The position numbers were made by a program, and so were the translations under genes. Below the pieces are notes generated by a model. That model was not told where the DNA came from, ran no database searches, and was given only the letters and a program-made list of their open reading frames with translations. A stretch of 20,970 nucleotides of DNA, taken from IMG/VR virus record IMGVR_UViG_3300035181_000791, positions 1-20,970 of that record; one strand, 5' to 3'. Within the stretch, counting starts at the first letter, position 1, and each line of letters starts with the position of its first letter. Positions 7,951 to 14,088 of the stretch are shown one piece after another. The stretch is from a virus.

Positions 7951-7979
7951 ATTTTCGACACATTCTGTCGAACCGTCAA
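7951..7979 (-). promoter_or_regulatory. Candidate late promoter (PR'-like) with internal inverted repeat
   Basis: Minus strand: -35 TTGACG (7979-7974), 17-bp spacer, -10 GAAAAT (7956-7951). The -35 matches consensus at 5 of 6 and the -10 at 4 of 6. A perfect 7-bp inverted repeat TTCGACA-N5-TGTCGAA (7954-7972) fills the spacer, where lambda places the Q-binding element. It starts 8 nt beyond the stop of the Q-like gene and reads into the terminators and late genes. Promoter function is inferred. Confidence 0.5.
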
Positions 7980-7986
7980 GGTTTTT

Positions 7987-8592
7987 CTATCCACCTACCA
8001 TTCCGATGTCGCGCAGACGATCCTCGATCGCGTTCATCGCTGCCGCCTCTAAGCCCGGTACGGCTGACTTGTCCTTCTTCGCTTGGGTGCCACCGAACAG
8101 AAGCGCCACCTTGGCTGCGTGGGCGCCGACAGTCTGCCGATTCACGTCGTAACGCTCGGCCAGCGCCTCCAGGCTGACCCGCTCGTCCTTCCGCGAAAAG
8201 TAACGCACGACGTATTCCCGGCGCAGGATCCCGTTCGCCGTGCATCCAGCCAGCGCCGTTGTGCGCACGTGGTCGGCCAGGTAGCTGATGGCATACACCC
8301 ATTCCTTGTTCGGCTTCTTGCCAGAGCAGCACGCGGACCGGCAATGGCACGGCACCGAGCGCGGCGCGATTCTGGCGATGATGATCGCCTCGGCCAGTTT
8401 CCCAAGCGACTGAACCTCGGCCCGGATCATGCCGGCCTGCGCAGCGCCGTCAAGGCCGACGAGACCCTTGCCGGTGCCGACGGCGGGTGATGCCAGGCGA
8501 TTCATCATCGGGCGGTCGTAGCACTGGCCCGAGAAGTTGAACGCAAAAACGAGCGCGGAATGCGCGCTGCTGAACAGGGATTCTTCGATCAT
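7987..8592 (-). CDS. Q-like late-gene regulator (probable antiterminator)
   Basis: A 201-aa protein, close to the lambda Q length. It has a cysteine cluster at residues 82-89 (CHCRSACC) with another Cys at 117, followed by a predicted helix-turn-helix at about 138-162 (VSLEALAERYDVNRQTVGAHAAKV). A Cys cluster next to a helix-turn-helix is typical of phage antitermination Q proteins, but my family match is from pattern and position, not alignment. It is the last gene of the early leftward operon and is followed by a promoter candidate and terminators, exactly where Q acts. Its start overlaps the previous stop (ATGA at 8592). It uses GAG for Glu far more than neighbouring genes, which favour GAA, suggesting mosaic exchange. 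Alternative: another phage DNA-binding protein. Confidence 0.55.
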   Translation of the reverse strand: MIEESLFSSAHSALVFAFNFSGQCYDRPMMNRLASPAVGTGKGLVGLDGAAQAGMIRAEVQSLGKLAEAIIIARIAPRSVPCHCRSACCSGKKPNKEWVYAISYLADHVRTTALAGCTANGILRREYVVRYFSRKDERVSLEALAERYDVNRQTVGAHAAKVALLFGGTQAKKDKSAVPGLEAAAMNAIEDRLRDIGMVGG

Positions 8593-8768
8593 GTTTTCTC
8601 CTTATATTCCCGGCATCGATTGCCATGCTTCTTTCGCTTGGCGCAGGAGGCAATGTCTTGCCCGAACGCCCGCACCACTTGATGATGCTGGCATCCTTTG
8701 CAGGTCATGGCTTCCTTCCGCATTGCCACTTCCAGCGGGTCGCGGTACATCCAGCCTTCCAGCGCCAT
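8589..8768 (-). CDS. Small cysteine-rich protein, possible zinc finger
   Basis: A 59-aa protein starting at the ATG at 8768, which overlaps the rusA stop (TGATG). It carries CKGCQHH, then a Cys in IASCAKRKKHG and a final Cys in RCREY, a CxxC...C...C arrangement compatible with one zinc site. Similar short Cys proteins are common at this position in phage early operons. It also overlaps the next gene by ATGA. The function is unknown; nucleic-acid or protein binding is likely. The longer frame upstream is the shadow of rusA. Confidence 0.7.
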   Translation of the reverse strand: MALEGWMYRDPLEVAMRKEAMTCKGCQHHQVVRAFGQDIASCAKRKKHGNRCREYKEKT

Positions 8769-9187
8769 CAGATCGGCCTCACCTTGACGCGGGCTTCGGC
8801 GACTTCGGCGTAGCGCTTGACGATATGAACGTCGCAAACCTGCTTGTCATCGCGGAAGACGACTTCATTCATCGCGTCGCAGATGCCTTTCAACACGTTG
8901 TCGATGTCGGGCTTGCTGGTCGGGAAAACGAAGCCGCAAAGGGCGTCAGCGGTCTTCTTCTTCGACCATGACGCGGGCGGCGTAACCAGCAGGGTCAGTT
9001 CCAAGCAGACCGGGCCTTCGATGGGCTGCTGCCCCTGCATGGCTTCCAGCGCTTTGACCTTGACCAGATTTTCGTAGCTGGCGGTCTTCTCCGGGGTGTA
9101 TGCCTGCACGAAGTTCCCGCGCTTTGCGAAGCGCGGCCTGCCTTTGCCGACAGGGGAACCGGGGACGATGAACGAAACGATGGTCAT
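8768..9187 (-). CDS. rusA: RusA-type Holliday junction resolvase
   Basis: A 139-aa endodeoxyribonuclease, matching the roughly 120-140 aa of the family. It opens with IVSFIVPGSPVGKGRPRF, the conserved RusA N-terminus. The catalytic acidic motif is KPDIDNVLKGICDAMN (D94, D96, K100) followed by FRDDKQV (D113/D114). RusA dimers cut four-way junctions symmetrically. Here it would resolve recombination or replication intermediates before packaging. The start is the ATG at 9187, overlapping the upstream stop (ATGA); the longer frame to 9373 lies inside the upstream HNH gene and is not plausible. Together with the exonuclease, annealase and SSB on the other strand it completes a phage recombination set. 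Confidence 0.93.
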   Translation of the reverse strand: MTIVSFIVPGSPVGKGRPRFAKRGNFVQAYTPEKTASYENLVKVKALEAMQGQQPIEGPVCLELTLLVTPPASWSKKKTADALCGFVFPTSKPDIDNVLKGICDAMNEVVFRDDKQVCDVHIVKRYAEVAEARVKVRPI

Positions 9188-9687
9188 GCTTCGCCCCCAA
9201 GGTTCTTGAATTCGCCATGCAGCCGTTCCGCCGCTACCGCGTAGGCTTTGCGGGCGTCGTCTTCGCTGTCGAAGTAGCCAAGATGATGCAGCCGACCGTC
9301 GGCGCGGATCGCTGCATAGAACCGGCCCTTGGTCTTGTGCCAATAGACGCCCTTGAATCCGGACGACTTGCAAGCGTAGCGCCCCTTGTTGCGCTGGTTT
9401 TCGGAATTCGTCGCCAGTCGCAGGTTATCGAATCGGTTATCGCCCTTGTCGCCGTTGATGTGGTCAATCGTCAGCGCGCCGGGGTCGTCGCCGGTCATGA
9501 ACAGCCAAGCCAATCGATGCGCTTGGTACTTCGTCGCGCCGATCCTGATGCGGATGTAGCCTTTCCAGTCGGGCGTCCCGGCGATGTCGCCAGCCTTGAC
9601 GCGGGTCGAACTAACGCGCCAACAAAACAGGCCGCTGGCTGGGTCATAGGTCAGCTTGCTGATGTCGGGCAGGGTCAGCGCGTTCAT
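9184..9687 (-). CDS. HNH endonuclease with C-terminal AP2 domain
   Basis: A 167-aa protein. Residues about 10-50 form the small beta N-terminus usual in this type (YDPASGLFCWR...GYIRIRIG). The HNH core is YQAHRLAWLFMTG, LTIDHINGDKGDNRFDNLRLAT and NSENQRNKG, with H57, D75-H76 and the Asn residues. Residues about 108-160 (SSGFKGVYWHKTKGRFYAAI...LGYFDSEDDARKAYAVAA) are an AP2 DNA-binding domain. Such HNH-AP2 proteins are usually free-standing homing endonucleases that invade phage operons. Both ends overlap neighbours by ATGA, so it is well integrated into the operon rather than freshly inserted. It is the second complete HNH gene here. Confidence 0.93.
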   Translation of the reverse strand: MNALTLPDISKLTYDPASGLFCWRVSSTRVKAGDIAGTPDWKGYIRIRIGATKYQAHRLAWLFMTGDDPGALTIDHINGDKGDNRFDNLRLATNSENQRNKGRYACKSSGFKGVYWHKTKGRFYAAIRADGRLHHLGYFDSEDDARKAYAVAAERLHGEFKNLGGEA

Positions 9688-9977
9688 GCGAAGAGCCTCC
9701 GCTGGCCGCGCGGCAGTCCGACCAATTCCTGCGGCTTCCCGGTTGCCGGGTCGCGGGATTCCCCAAGGACTTCCAGCAGACCGGCGGCGATCAGGCTATT
9801 GACCCGACCGCAGACGCTGGACAGTTCCATGCCGGTCAGGTCGCGCAGTTGCTTGCGCGTATAGGCGCGCCCGCTGGCGAAGCAGGCAAGGATGCGTTCC
9901 TGCATCGGTTGCAGCTTCCGGTCGCGTTGCAGCGCCCGGTAGGAATCGCGCGCCGTTTCAGTCTGTGCGATCTGCAT
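9684..9977 (-). CDS. Winged-helix DNA-binding protein
   Basis: A 97-aa protein. Residues about 25-80 (QPMQERILACFASGRAYTRKQLRDLTGMELSSVCGRVNSLIAAGLLEVLGESRDPATGKPQELVGL) read as a winged helix with recognition helix SSVCGRVNSLI and a wing containing RDPATGKPQ. I prefer the ATG at 9977 because AAAGGGGAA lies about 8 nt upstream; a start at 9995 would add six residues. It overlaps the end of the upstream small gene by 20 nt. It may be a local transcription factor or a replication accessory. Similar short winged-helix proteins occur next to phage DnaC and RusA genes; the target is unknown. Confidence 0.7.
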   Translation of the reverse strand: MQIAQTETARDSYRALQRDRKLQPMQERILACFASGRAYTRKQLRDLTGMELSSVCGRVNSLIAAGLLEVLGESRDPATGKPQELVGLPRGQRRLFA

Positions 9978-10179
9978 TTTTCGTTCCCCTTTCATCAAGC
10001 CAAGACCTGCGGGCCGCTTCCTGATCGGCATCCGCTTGAACAAACTGCTGGCAGTAGCGCGGATAGACGGCGCTGGGATACTCGCAGCGCGACTTCTTGG
10101 CGCAATTGCCGAAGCCATGCCGGGCCAGTTCCGACCCGCGCAGGCTGAAATTCAGACAGGCGACGCATTGAACGGTCAC
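9958..10179 (-). CDS. Small zinc-binding-like phage protein
   Basis: A 73-aa protein with a GTG start at 10179 that overlaps the dnaC-like stop (GTGA). It has CVACLNFSL, then GFGNCA, SRCEYPSAVYPRYCQQF: Cys residues spaced like a single zinc-ribbon or knuckle. I recognise this arrangement (a C-x2-C-x-F start followed by a G-x-C-A segment and a P-R-x-C tail) as a common short gene following the helicase loader in lambdoid prophages. No function has been established that I know of. The longer reading from 10218 is unlikely, since it would overlap the dnaC-like gene by more than 40 nt. Confidence 0.72.
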   Translation of the reverse strand: MTVQCVACLNFSLRGSELARHGFGNCAKKSRCEYPSAVYPRYCQQFVQADADQEAARRSWLDERGTKNADRTD

Positions 10180-10958
10180 GCCTTCACCCGGTAGCTGGGC
10201 CAGTCGAACGGAACCCAAATTCCGTCTTCGCGTAGCCGGTCAAAGCTGCGTTCGCCCAAGTATTCGCAGACGCCCTTCTTGCCGTGATTGGTCAGCAGGA
10301 TCATCGGCATCTGATCGCGGTAGCGCCCATCGATGACGCTAAAAAATTGGGTCTTCTCGGCGTCGGTATTGAACTGGACGCCGACTTCATCGATGACCAG
10401 CAGCGAAACAGAAGTCAGCATGCGCAGGACTGCCAATTCCGACGGTGCGCTGCTGTCATCCCAGCTTGCGCGGAGCATCAAGAGCATTTCCCGCGCGGTT
10501 ACGTAGAAAGCCGTTGCTCCGACCTGCATGACCGCCTGCGCGATGGCGATGGCAAGATGGCTTTTCCCGGTTCCGGGCTTGCCGCTGAAAATAATCGTCG
10601 TCCCGCGACGTTGATGTTCCGGCCATTCGTCCGCGATGCCCTTGGCGATGTCGAAGGCTTTGCGCTGGGGTTCGGTTTCCGCCTTGAAGGCGTCGAAGGT
10701 TCGCGCGCGGAAGCGCTTCGGAATGCCCGCCCGTTGCAGCTTTTCTTCCATGCGGGCCTGCCGTTCGCGTTCTTCGGCTGCGCGCTTTTCGGCGGCTTCC
10801 TGTTCCTGCGATTCGCGGGCGCATGCCGGGCAGCCCGACCAGATGACCTTCCCCGATGCCAGCGGCAGGGCGATGCCGCGCGATACGAATTCGCCATGCT
10901 TGGCGCAGGTTTCGGGGCGCGTCTGCAATTGCGCAGCGCTGGGGCTAGAAACGTCCAT
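10176..10958 (-). CDS. DnaC-like helicase loader (AAA+ ATPase)
   Basis: A 260-aa protein. The N-terminal 50 residues have C18-x2-H21 and C43-x2-C46, a likely zinc site, followed by a charged helical region (50-80). The AAA+ core has Walker A SGKPGTGKSH (125-134), Walker B LLVIDEVG (187-193), sensor I MILLTNHG (219-226) and an Arg-finger region ERSFDRLRE (236-244). This is the DnaC/IstB-type loader that would bring the host DnaB helicase to the phage origin, the job of lambda P. It follows the O-like gene with a 14-nt overlap, has AAGGAG about 9 nt before the ATG at 10958, and lies just downstream of the iteron array. IstB of transposons is the alternative, excluded by context. Confidence 0.92.
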   Translation of the reverse strand: MDVSSPSAAQLQTRPETCAKHGEFVSRGIALPLASGKVIWSGCPACARESQEQEAAEKRAAEERERQARMEEKLQRAGIPKRFRARTFDAFKAETEPQRKAFDIAKGIADEWPEHQRRGTTIIFSGKPGTGKSHLAIAIAQAVMQVGATAFYVTAREMLLMLRASWDDSSAPSELAVLRMLTSVSLLVIDEVGVQFNTDAEKTQFFSVIDGRYRDQMPMILLTNHGKKGVCEYLGERSFDRLREDGIWVPFDWPSYRVKA

Positions 10959-11877
10959 CGGCGGTTACTCCTTCGCGGTAGTCGATCTGGTCAAAGCCCG
11001 AATGGGATGACGGCTTGCGCTGGCTGCGCCCGGCTGCGGCCTGCTTCGGCGCGCTTTGGTCGTTCAGCATCGGGATTAGGTAGTTGATGTGCAGCCGTTC
11101 TCCCGGCTTCTTGGCCTTGGCAAGTTCAGCGCAGGCCATGATTTCTTCGTCGGTAAAGCGGTTCAGCACATCGGGCCAAAGCGGCATATGGGGGGCTGCG
11201 TCGAAGCCCATCATCCGAAGCTGTTTGCAAAGTCCGCCGACCCTCGTCTCGATTTGCTGCTGCGCGCCAGTAGCGTGTTCTTCCTCTCCCTTCCCTTCCA
11301 CTCCACTCCACTCCGGGGGCGATTGATCGTCGATCATTCGTCGAACGCTCGTCGAGCGCTCGTCGAATTCTTCGGAAACGCTTGATTGATGCGGGTTTCC
11401 GGGCGGCGCGTCTTGGTACTGCTGGCCGGGGACTTCTTGCCCTCCGTTCCCGTTTTCGACGATCATTCGTCGAACGCTCGTCGAGCAATCGGAGAAATTT
11501 TCAGTCTGGAAAAGCGGGGACTGCGACGGCTGCCGCTTGATCGTCGAACGCTCGTCGAACGGTGGGTGCTTCATCGTCGGGCGGTCAATCTTCTGGTGAT
11601 GCCAGCCTGTGACATGCCAAAAGCGCTTCCCGACAGCTTCGTATTCAGCCAGCAGCCCGACATCAAGCAGTTCATCGACAAGGCGCTGAACGTCGCTGAT
11701 CGTCAGGTCGTCAGCCGGGAAGACTTCCGCCTTCAAGGTTTTCGCGCTGGCAGGATGGTTGCCACCGTCGTCGCAGAAATTCCACATCCCAATGAAAGCC
11801 AGCCGCGTCAGCGGCGAACATTCCATCACCTGTTCAGCCGTCCAGAATTCCGGCTTTATTGATCTGATTCGGGCCAT
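10945..11877 (-). CDS. O-like replication initiator with origin inside the gene
   Basis: A 310-aa protein. Residues 1-105 (MARIRSIKPEFWTAEQVMECSPLTRLAFIGMWNFCDDGGN in overview, then FPADDLTISDVQRLVDELLDVGLL) match the winged-helix DNA-binding domain of many phage replication proteins. Residues about 106-205 are polar, low in complexity and encoded by the iteron array. Residues about 205-275 (GGLCKQLRMMGFDA...PDVLNRFTDEEIMACAELAK) form a helical C-terminal domain, probably the contact for the loader. The ATG at 11877 has AAGGAGG 5 nt upstream; longer reading frames run into the cII-like gene. By analogy with lambda O it binds the iterons in its own gene and recruits the DnaC-like protein and host DnaB. 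Confidence 0.85.
   Translation of the reverse strand: MARIRSIKPEFWTAEQVMECSPLTRLAFIGMWNFCDDGGNHPASAKTLKAEVFPADDLTISDVQRLVDELLDVGLLAEYEAVGKRFWHVTGWHHQKIDRPTMKHPPFDERSTIKRQPSQSPLFQTENFSDCSTSVRRMIVENGNGGQEVPGQQYQDAPPGNPHQSSVSEEFDERSTSVRRMIDDQSPPEWSGVEGKGEEEHATGAQQQIETRVGGLCKQLRMMGFDAAPHMPLWPDVLNRFTDEEIMACAELAKAKKPGERLHINYLIPMLNDQSAPKQAAAGRSQRKPSSHSGFDQIDYREGVTADGRF
11327..11558. repeat. Iteron array, candidate replication origin
   Basis: The heptamer TCGTCGA occurs at 11327, 11338, 11349 and 11360 (exactly 11 bp apart), again at 11467 and 11478, and at 11541 and 11552; a one-mismatch copy (TCGACGA) at 11456 keeps the 11-bp step. A 27-bp block is identical at 11331-11357 and 11460-11486. Since 11 is not a multiple of 3, the repeats encode different residues and must be kept at DNA level. 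An A/T-richer stretch lies at about 11493-11513, between the second and third clusters. The position inside the O-like gene matches lambda ori. Confidence 0.75.
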
Positions 11878-11893
11878 CCGCCCCTCCTTCTGT

Positions 11894-12157
11894 TCATTCC
11901 CCCGCCTCCAAGGCGTCCTTGGCGAGCAATCGAAGCGCGTCCAGCTTTGCCCGGCTGATGCGCACGTCATCGCCTTCCTGCGACCAAACATCCAAGCCGA
12001 GCGCCCGCAGGAAATCGCCCAGCCGTTCAAGCGGGACGCCCTGATTGCCGGACAGAATCCGCGACACGGTGCAAGCCTTCATTCCGGCTTTGTCCGCGAC
12101 GGCTTCCTGCGACAACTGAGCAACCCGATGCCGGATTAGCGCTTCGACGCTATGCAT
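11894..12157 (-). CDS. CII-like transcriptional regulator
   Basis: An 87-aa helix-turn-helix protein. Residues about 12-45 (VAQLSQEAVADKAGMKACTVSRILSGNQGVPLERLGDFLRALGLDV) match the CII/XRE pattern, followed by a helical tail (ISRAKLDALRLLAKDAL). Length and position between cro and the O-like gene match lambda cII. It would activate repressor and integrase synthesis on infection and favour lysogeny. GGGGGAG lies 6 nt before the ATG at 12157. I did not find a convincing paired TTGC site, so target promoters are unknown. A generic XRE regulator is the alternative. Confidence 0.72.
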   Translation of the reverse strand: MHSVEALIRHRVAQLSQEAVADKAGMKACTVSRILSGNQGVPLERLGDFLRALGLDVWSQEGDDVRISRAKLDALRLLAKDALEAGE

Positions 12158-12208
12158 AGCTCGCTCCCCCTTGCTCGCGCCTGTCCCTAAAGTTCGATGC
12201 AGGCAAGG

Positions 12209-12412
12209 TCATGCAGCGGCTGCCCCGAAGATTTCAGGGCGAAGTTCTTGGCGGGTGACTTGGCCGTCGGTGGCCTTCTCGATTTCTATGGCCCGTTCGG
12301 CGGTTATCCGGGTCTTCCCGGTCACCCACTGATGGACAAGCCCTTGCGTGACGCCAAGGCGGTGCGCCAGATCGGTTTGCGTCGTCTTCTGTAGGTAGGT
12401 TTTCAAGTCCAT
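12209..12412 (-). CDS. cro: Cro-like repressor
   Basis: A 67-aa helix-turn-helix protein, close to lambda Cro (66 aa). The motif is TQTDLAHRLGVTQGLVHQWVTGKTRITAERAIEIEKATDG, typical of Cro/YdaS-type proteins in which helix 2 and recognition helix 3 are well defined. I start it at the ATG at 12412, with GAGG 9 nt upstream; an in-frame ATG at 12439 falls at the predicted transcription start and is less likely. It is divergent from the CI-type repressor across a 113-bp control region. It would repress the repressor promoter and tone down early transcription during lytic growth. Confidence 0.85.
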   Translation of the reverse strand: MDLKTYLQKTTQTDLAHRLGVTQGLVHQWVTGKTRITAERAIEIEKATDGQVTRQELRPEIFGAAAA

Positions 12413-12445
12413 TGCTAATTGCCTCAACTGGATAAGCATGGGCGA

Positions 12446-12474
12446 ATAATAGCAATGCTTATGCGCTGACGCAA
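12446..12474 (-). promoter_or_regulatory. Cro/early promoter (PR-like)
   Basis: Minus strand: -35 TTGCGT (12474-12469), exactly 17-bp spacer, -10 TATTAT (12451-12446). Transcription would start near 12439 and read cro, the cII-like gene and the replication operon. The spacer contains the palindromic operator candidate AGCAATGCT, so repressor binding would block it. Confidence 0.7.
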
Positions 12475-12486
12475 TAGCGGCGGTGT

Positions 12487-12515
12487 TTGTGCGGCAATAG
12501 CTGCGTTAATAGAAT
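12487..12515 (+). promoter_or_regulatory. Repressor maintenance promoter (PRM-like)
   Basis: Plus strand: -35 TTGTGC (12487-12492), 17-bp spacer, -10 TAGAAT (12510-12515). The expected start, near 12522, is only about four bases before the repressor ATG at 12526, so the message may be nearly leaderless, as is lambda PRM mRNA. The second GCAATAGC copy (12494-12501) lies in the spacer. Confidence 0.55.
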
Positions 12516-12525
12516 GGGAAGAATC

Positions 12526-13230
12526 ATGGCAAAACAACGACGCGAACTAACTGACGACGAGCTGCGGGACGCCGAACGGCTGCGGGATGCGTGGGAGCGA
12601 TACAAGATCGCAACCCCAAGCGCGACGCAGGAGTCGGTCGCGTTCGCATGCGGATGGAAGACCCAAGGCGCGGTCAGCCAGTATCTGCGCGGGGTAATCC
12701 CTTTGAACCTTGACGCCCTGTTGAAATTTTCCGGGGTCTTCGGGGTCGCCCCCCAATCGATAAGCCCGCGATTGGCCCAAAAGATCGTCGGGGTTCCTGC
12801 CGGGGAAGTTGGGCAGTCTGACAATGTTCATCCGGGGCCGGAAATTCGCGGCAAGGTTCCGCTGATTTCATGGGTTCAGGCGGGCGACTTCGCCGAAGTC
12901 GTCGATCTGCTGCATCCCGGCGAAGCCTTTGAATGGATCGAAACGACTGTCCAGCCGCGCGTCCATACCTTCGCGCTACGGGTGCATAACGATTCAATGG
13001 AACCCGACTTCCCAGCGGGGACGATACTGATTGTCGAACCAGAACTGGACGCCCATGCTGGGGATTTCGTCATCGCCAAGAACGGCGACGAAGAAGCGAC
13101 CTTCAAGCAGTTGGTCAGGGACGGCGGCGATTGGTATCTGAAACCGCTGAACCCGCGCTATCCATTGAAGCCGCTGGCCGGTTGCCAAGTCGTCGGCGTC
13201 GTTCGTGCTGCGGAGCGGCGCTTTAGATGA
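12526..13230 (+). CDS. cI: CI/LexA-type prophage repressor
   Basis: A 234-aa repressor. The N-terminal domain (residues about 10-80) is a helix-turn-helix with SATQESVAFACGWKTQGAVSQYLRG and the CI-like segment IPLNLDALLKFSGVFGV. The C-terminal half (about 110-230) is a peptidase S24 self-cleavage domain: cleavage site A119-G120 in SWVQAGDF, nucleophile S157 in HNDSMEPDF and K194 in ATFKQLVRDG. It keeps the prophage silent and is expected to self-cleave when RecA is activated. I use the ATG at 12526 because the upstream part of the frame lacks homology and contains the promoter. Its stop overlaps the next ATG (ATGA), so the nuclease gene is expressed with the repressor in lysogens. Confidence 0.95.
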   Translation: MAKQRRELTDDELRDAERLRDAWERYKIATPSATQESVAFACGWKTQGAVSQYLRGVIPLNLDALLKFSGVFGVAPQSISPRLAQKIVGVPAGEVGQSDNVHPGPEIRGKVPLISWVQAGDFAEVVDLLHPGEAFEWIETTVQPRVHTFALRVHNDSMEPDFPAGTILIVEPELDAHAGDFVIAKNGDEEATFKQLVRDGGDWYLKPLNPRYPLKPLAGCQVVGVVRAAERRFR

Positions 13231-13991
13231 GCGTGACAGCCATATTCACGTATTCGACCCTATTTGTTTTCGCCGTCATCCTTGGCGGCTATTTCGAGTC
13301 GTGGGCGCTGTTCATTTTCAGCATGCTGATCGGTGGCGGCATTATCCACAAATCAAACAAACAGGTTGAAGAAGAACAGTTCAACAAGGCCAAAAGGGTC
13401 ATAGCAGAGCATTCCAATGAACTGAAGATCAGGCGCAACCAATTGTCCGTTCGCATGAACTATGGTCTGGTCGATGACGACAAGTGGAAGAAGGAAGTCG
13501 AAGTCTTCGTCGCCCGCGTCATCGCCCCTGTGGCTGGATGGCTTGATCCGTTCGGCAAGAACTACTCCCGCGTCAGGGACGAAATCGAACAGGTGACAAG
13601 CGACTTCCAAGCATCATCTGTTGCTTTCTCAAGCGAGATTTCGCCGATTGAATATGAACAGCTTGTCGCCAACGTCCTTCAAGAACATGGGTGGAACACG
13701 CGGCTGACAGCAGCGACCGGCGATCAAGGGATCGATGTCATCGCAGAAAAGCAGGGCGTGAAGGTTGTAATCCAATGCAAGCTGTACTCAAACCCGGTCG
13801 GAAATGCCGCCGTCCAAGAAGCCATAGCTGGAAAGTCATTTGAGCGCGCAGACTTTGCGGCAGTGGTAACGAATGCAGGATTTACCCGCGCCGCCAGACA
13901 GCTTGCGTCATCGTCAGGGGCGTTTCTGCTGCACCATGACCAACTTTGCGACCTAGAAGATATGTGCGGAATCGCCCCCCGATCCGCATAG
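13227..13991 (+). CDS. Membrane-anchored Mrr-type restriction endonuclease-like protein
   Basis: A 254-aa protein. Residues about 5-40 form one or two hydrophobic membrane segments (IFTYSTLFVFAVILGGYF, then WALFIFSMLIGGGII). Residues 41-130 are charged and helical. Residues about 138-235 are an Mrr-type PD-(D/E)xK nuclease domain: SPIEYEQLVANVL, GDQGIDVIAE (D170) and VVIQCKLY (Q183-x-K185), with the VVTNAGFT strand near the end. All expected catalytic residues are present. Its ATG overlaps the repressor stop, and a strong terminator follows, so it is a two-gene lysogenic transcript, the position of rexAB in lambda. Lower-GC, more varied codons than its neighbours suggest acquisition. A role in excluding other phages or plasmids is inferred; no methylase partner is adjacent. 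Confidence 0.85.
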   Translation: MSVTAIFTYSTLFVFAVILGGYFESWALFIFSMLIGGGIIHKSNKQVEEEQFNKAKRVIAEHSNELKIRRNQLSVRMNYGLVDDDKWKKEVEVFVARVIAPVAGWLDPFGKNYSRVRDEIEQVTSDFQASSVAFSSEISPIEYEQLVANVLQEHGWNTRLTAATGDQGIDVIAEKQGVKVVIQCKLYSNPVGNAAVQEAIAGKSFERADFAAVVTNAGFTRAARQLASSSGAFLLHHDQLCDLEDMCGIAPRSA

Positions 13992-14015
13992 CAAGATCAG
14001 ACAAATATCCCCATT

Positions 14016-14040
14016 AAACCCGCCGCGAGCGGGTTTTTTT
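14016..14040 (+). terminator. Intrinsic terminator after the cI-nuclease operon
   Basis: Plus strand: 8-bp perfect stem AAACCCGC/GCGGGTTT (14016-14023, 14029-14036), 5-nt loop, and a run of seven T (14034-14040). It closes the lysogenic transcript and insulates the PL-like promoter downstream. Confidence 0.9.
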
Positions 14041-14088
14041 GCGTCCGCAGTAGCCCTCCTATTTCCGTTGCAGACCGCAGTCAGCAGA

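Larger units (their letters stand above)
12413..12525. promoter_or_regulatory. cI-cro divergent operator region (OR-like)
   Basis: This 113-bp gap holds the two divergent promoters listed separately. Operator candidates seen: the palindrome AGCAATGCT (12451-12459) in the spacer of the cro promoter, an 8-bp inverted repeat ATAAGCAT/ATGCTTAT (12432-12439, 12455-12462), CGCT-N8-AGCG (12464-12479), and GCAATAGC twice (12471-12478, 12494-12501). The element TAGCAATGCT recurs at 14096-14105 at the PL position. Which protein binds which site cannot be told from sequence. Confidence 0.65.

Noticed and set aside
9667-9674. KOPS-like GGGCAGGG, with GGGAAGGG at 4-11 and on the minus strand at 11288-11295, considered as targets of the FtsK gamma protein
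   Set aside because: A seven-fixed-base motif is expected several times by chance in 21 kb of GC-rich DNA, and the copies show no consistent orientation or location.
12158-12208. Search for a CII-binding TTGC-N6-TTGC site and a nutR-like element between the cro-like and cII-like genes
   Set aside because: Only one TTGC half with a poor partner (CTGT) is visible and no boxA/boxB pair, so nothing is claimed.
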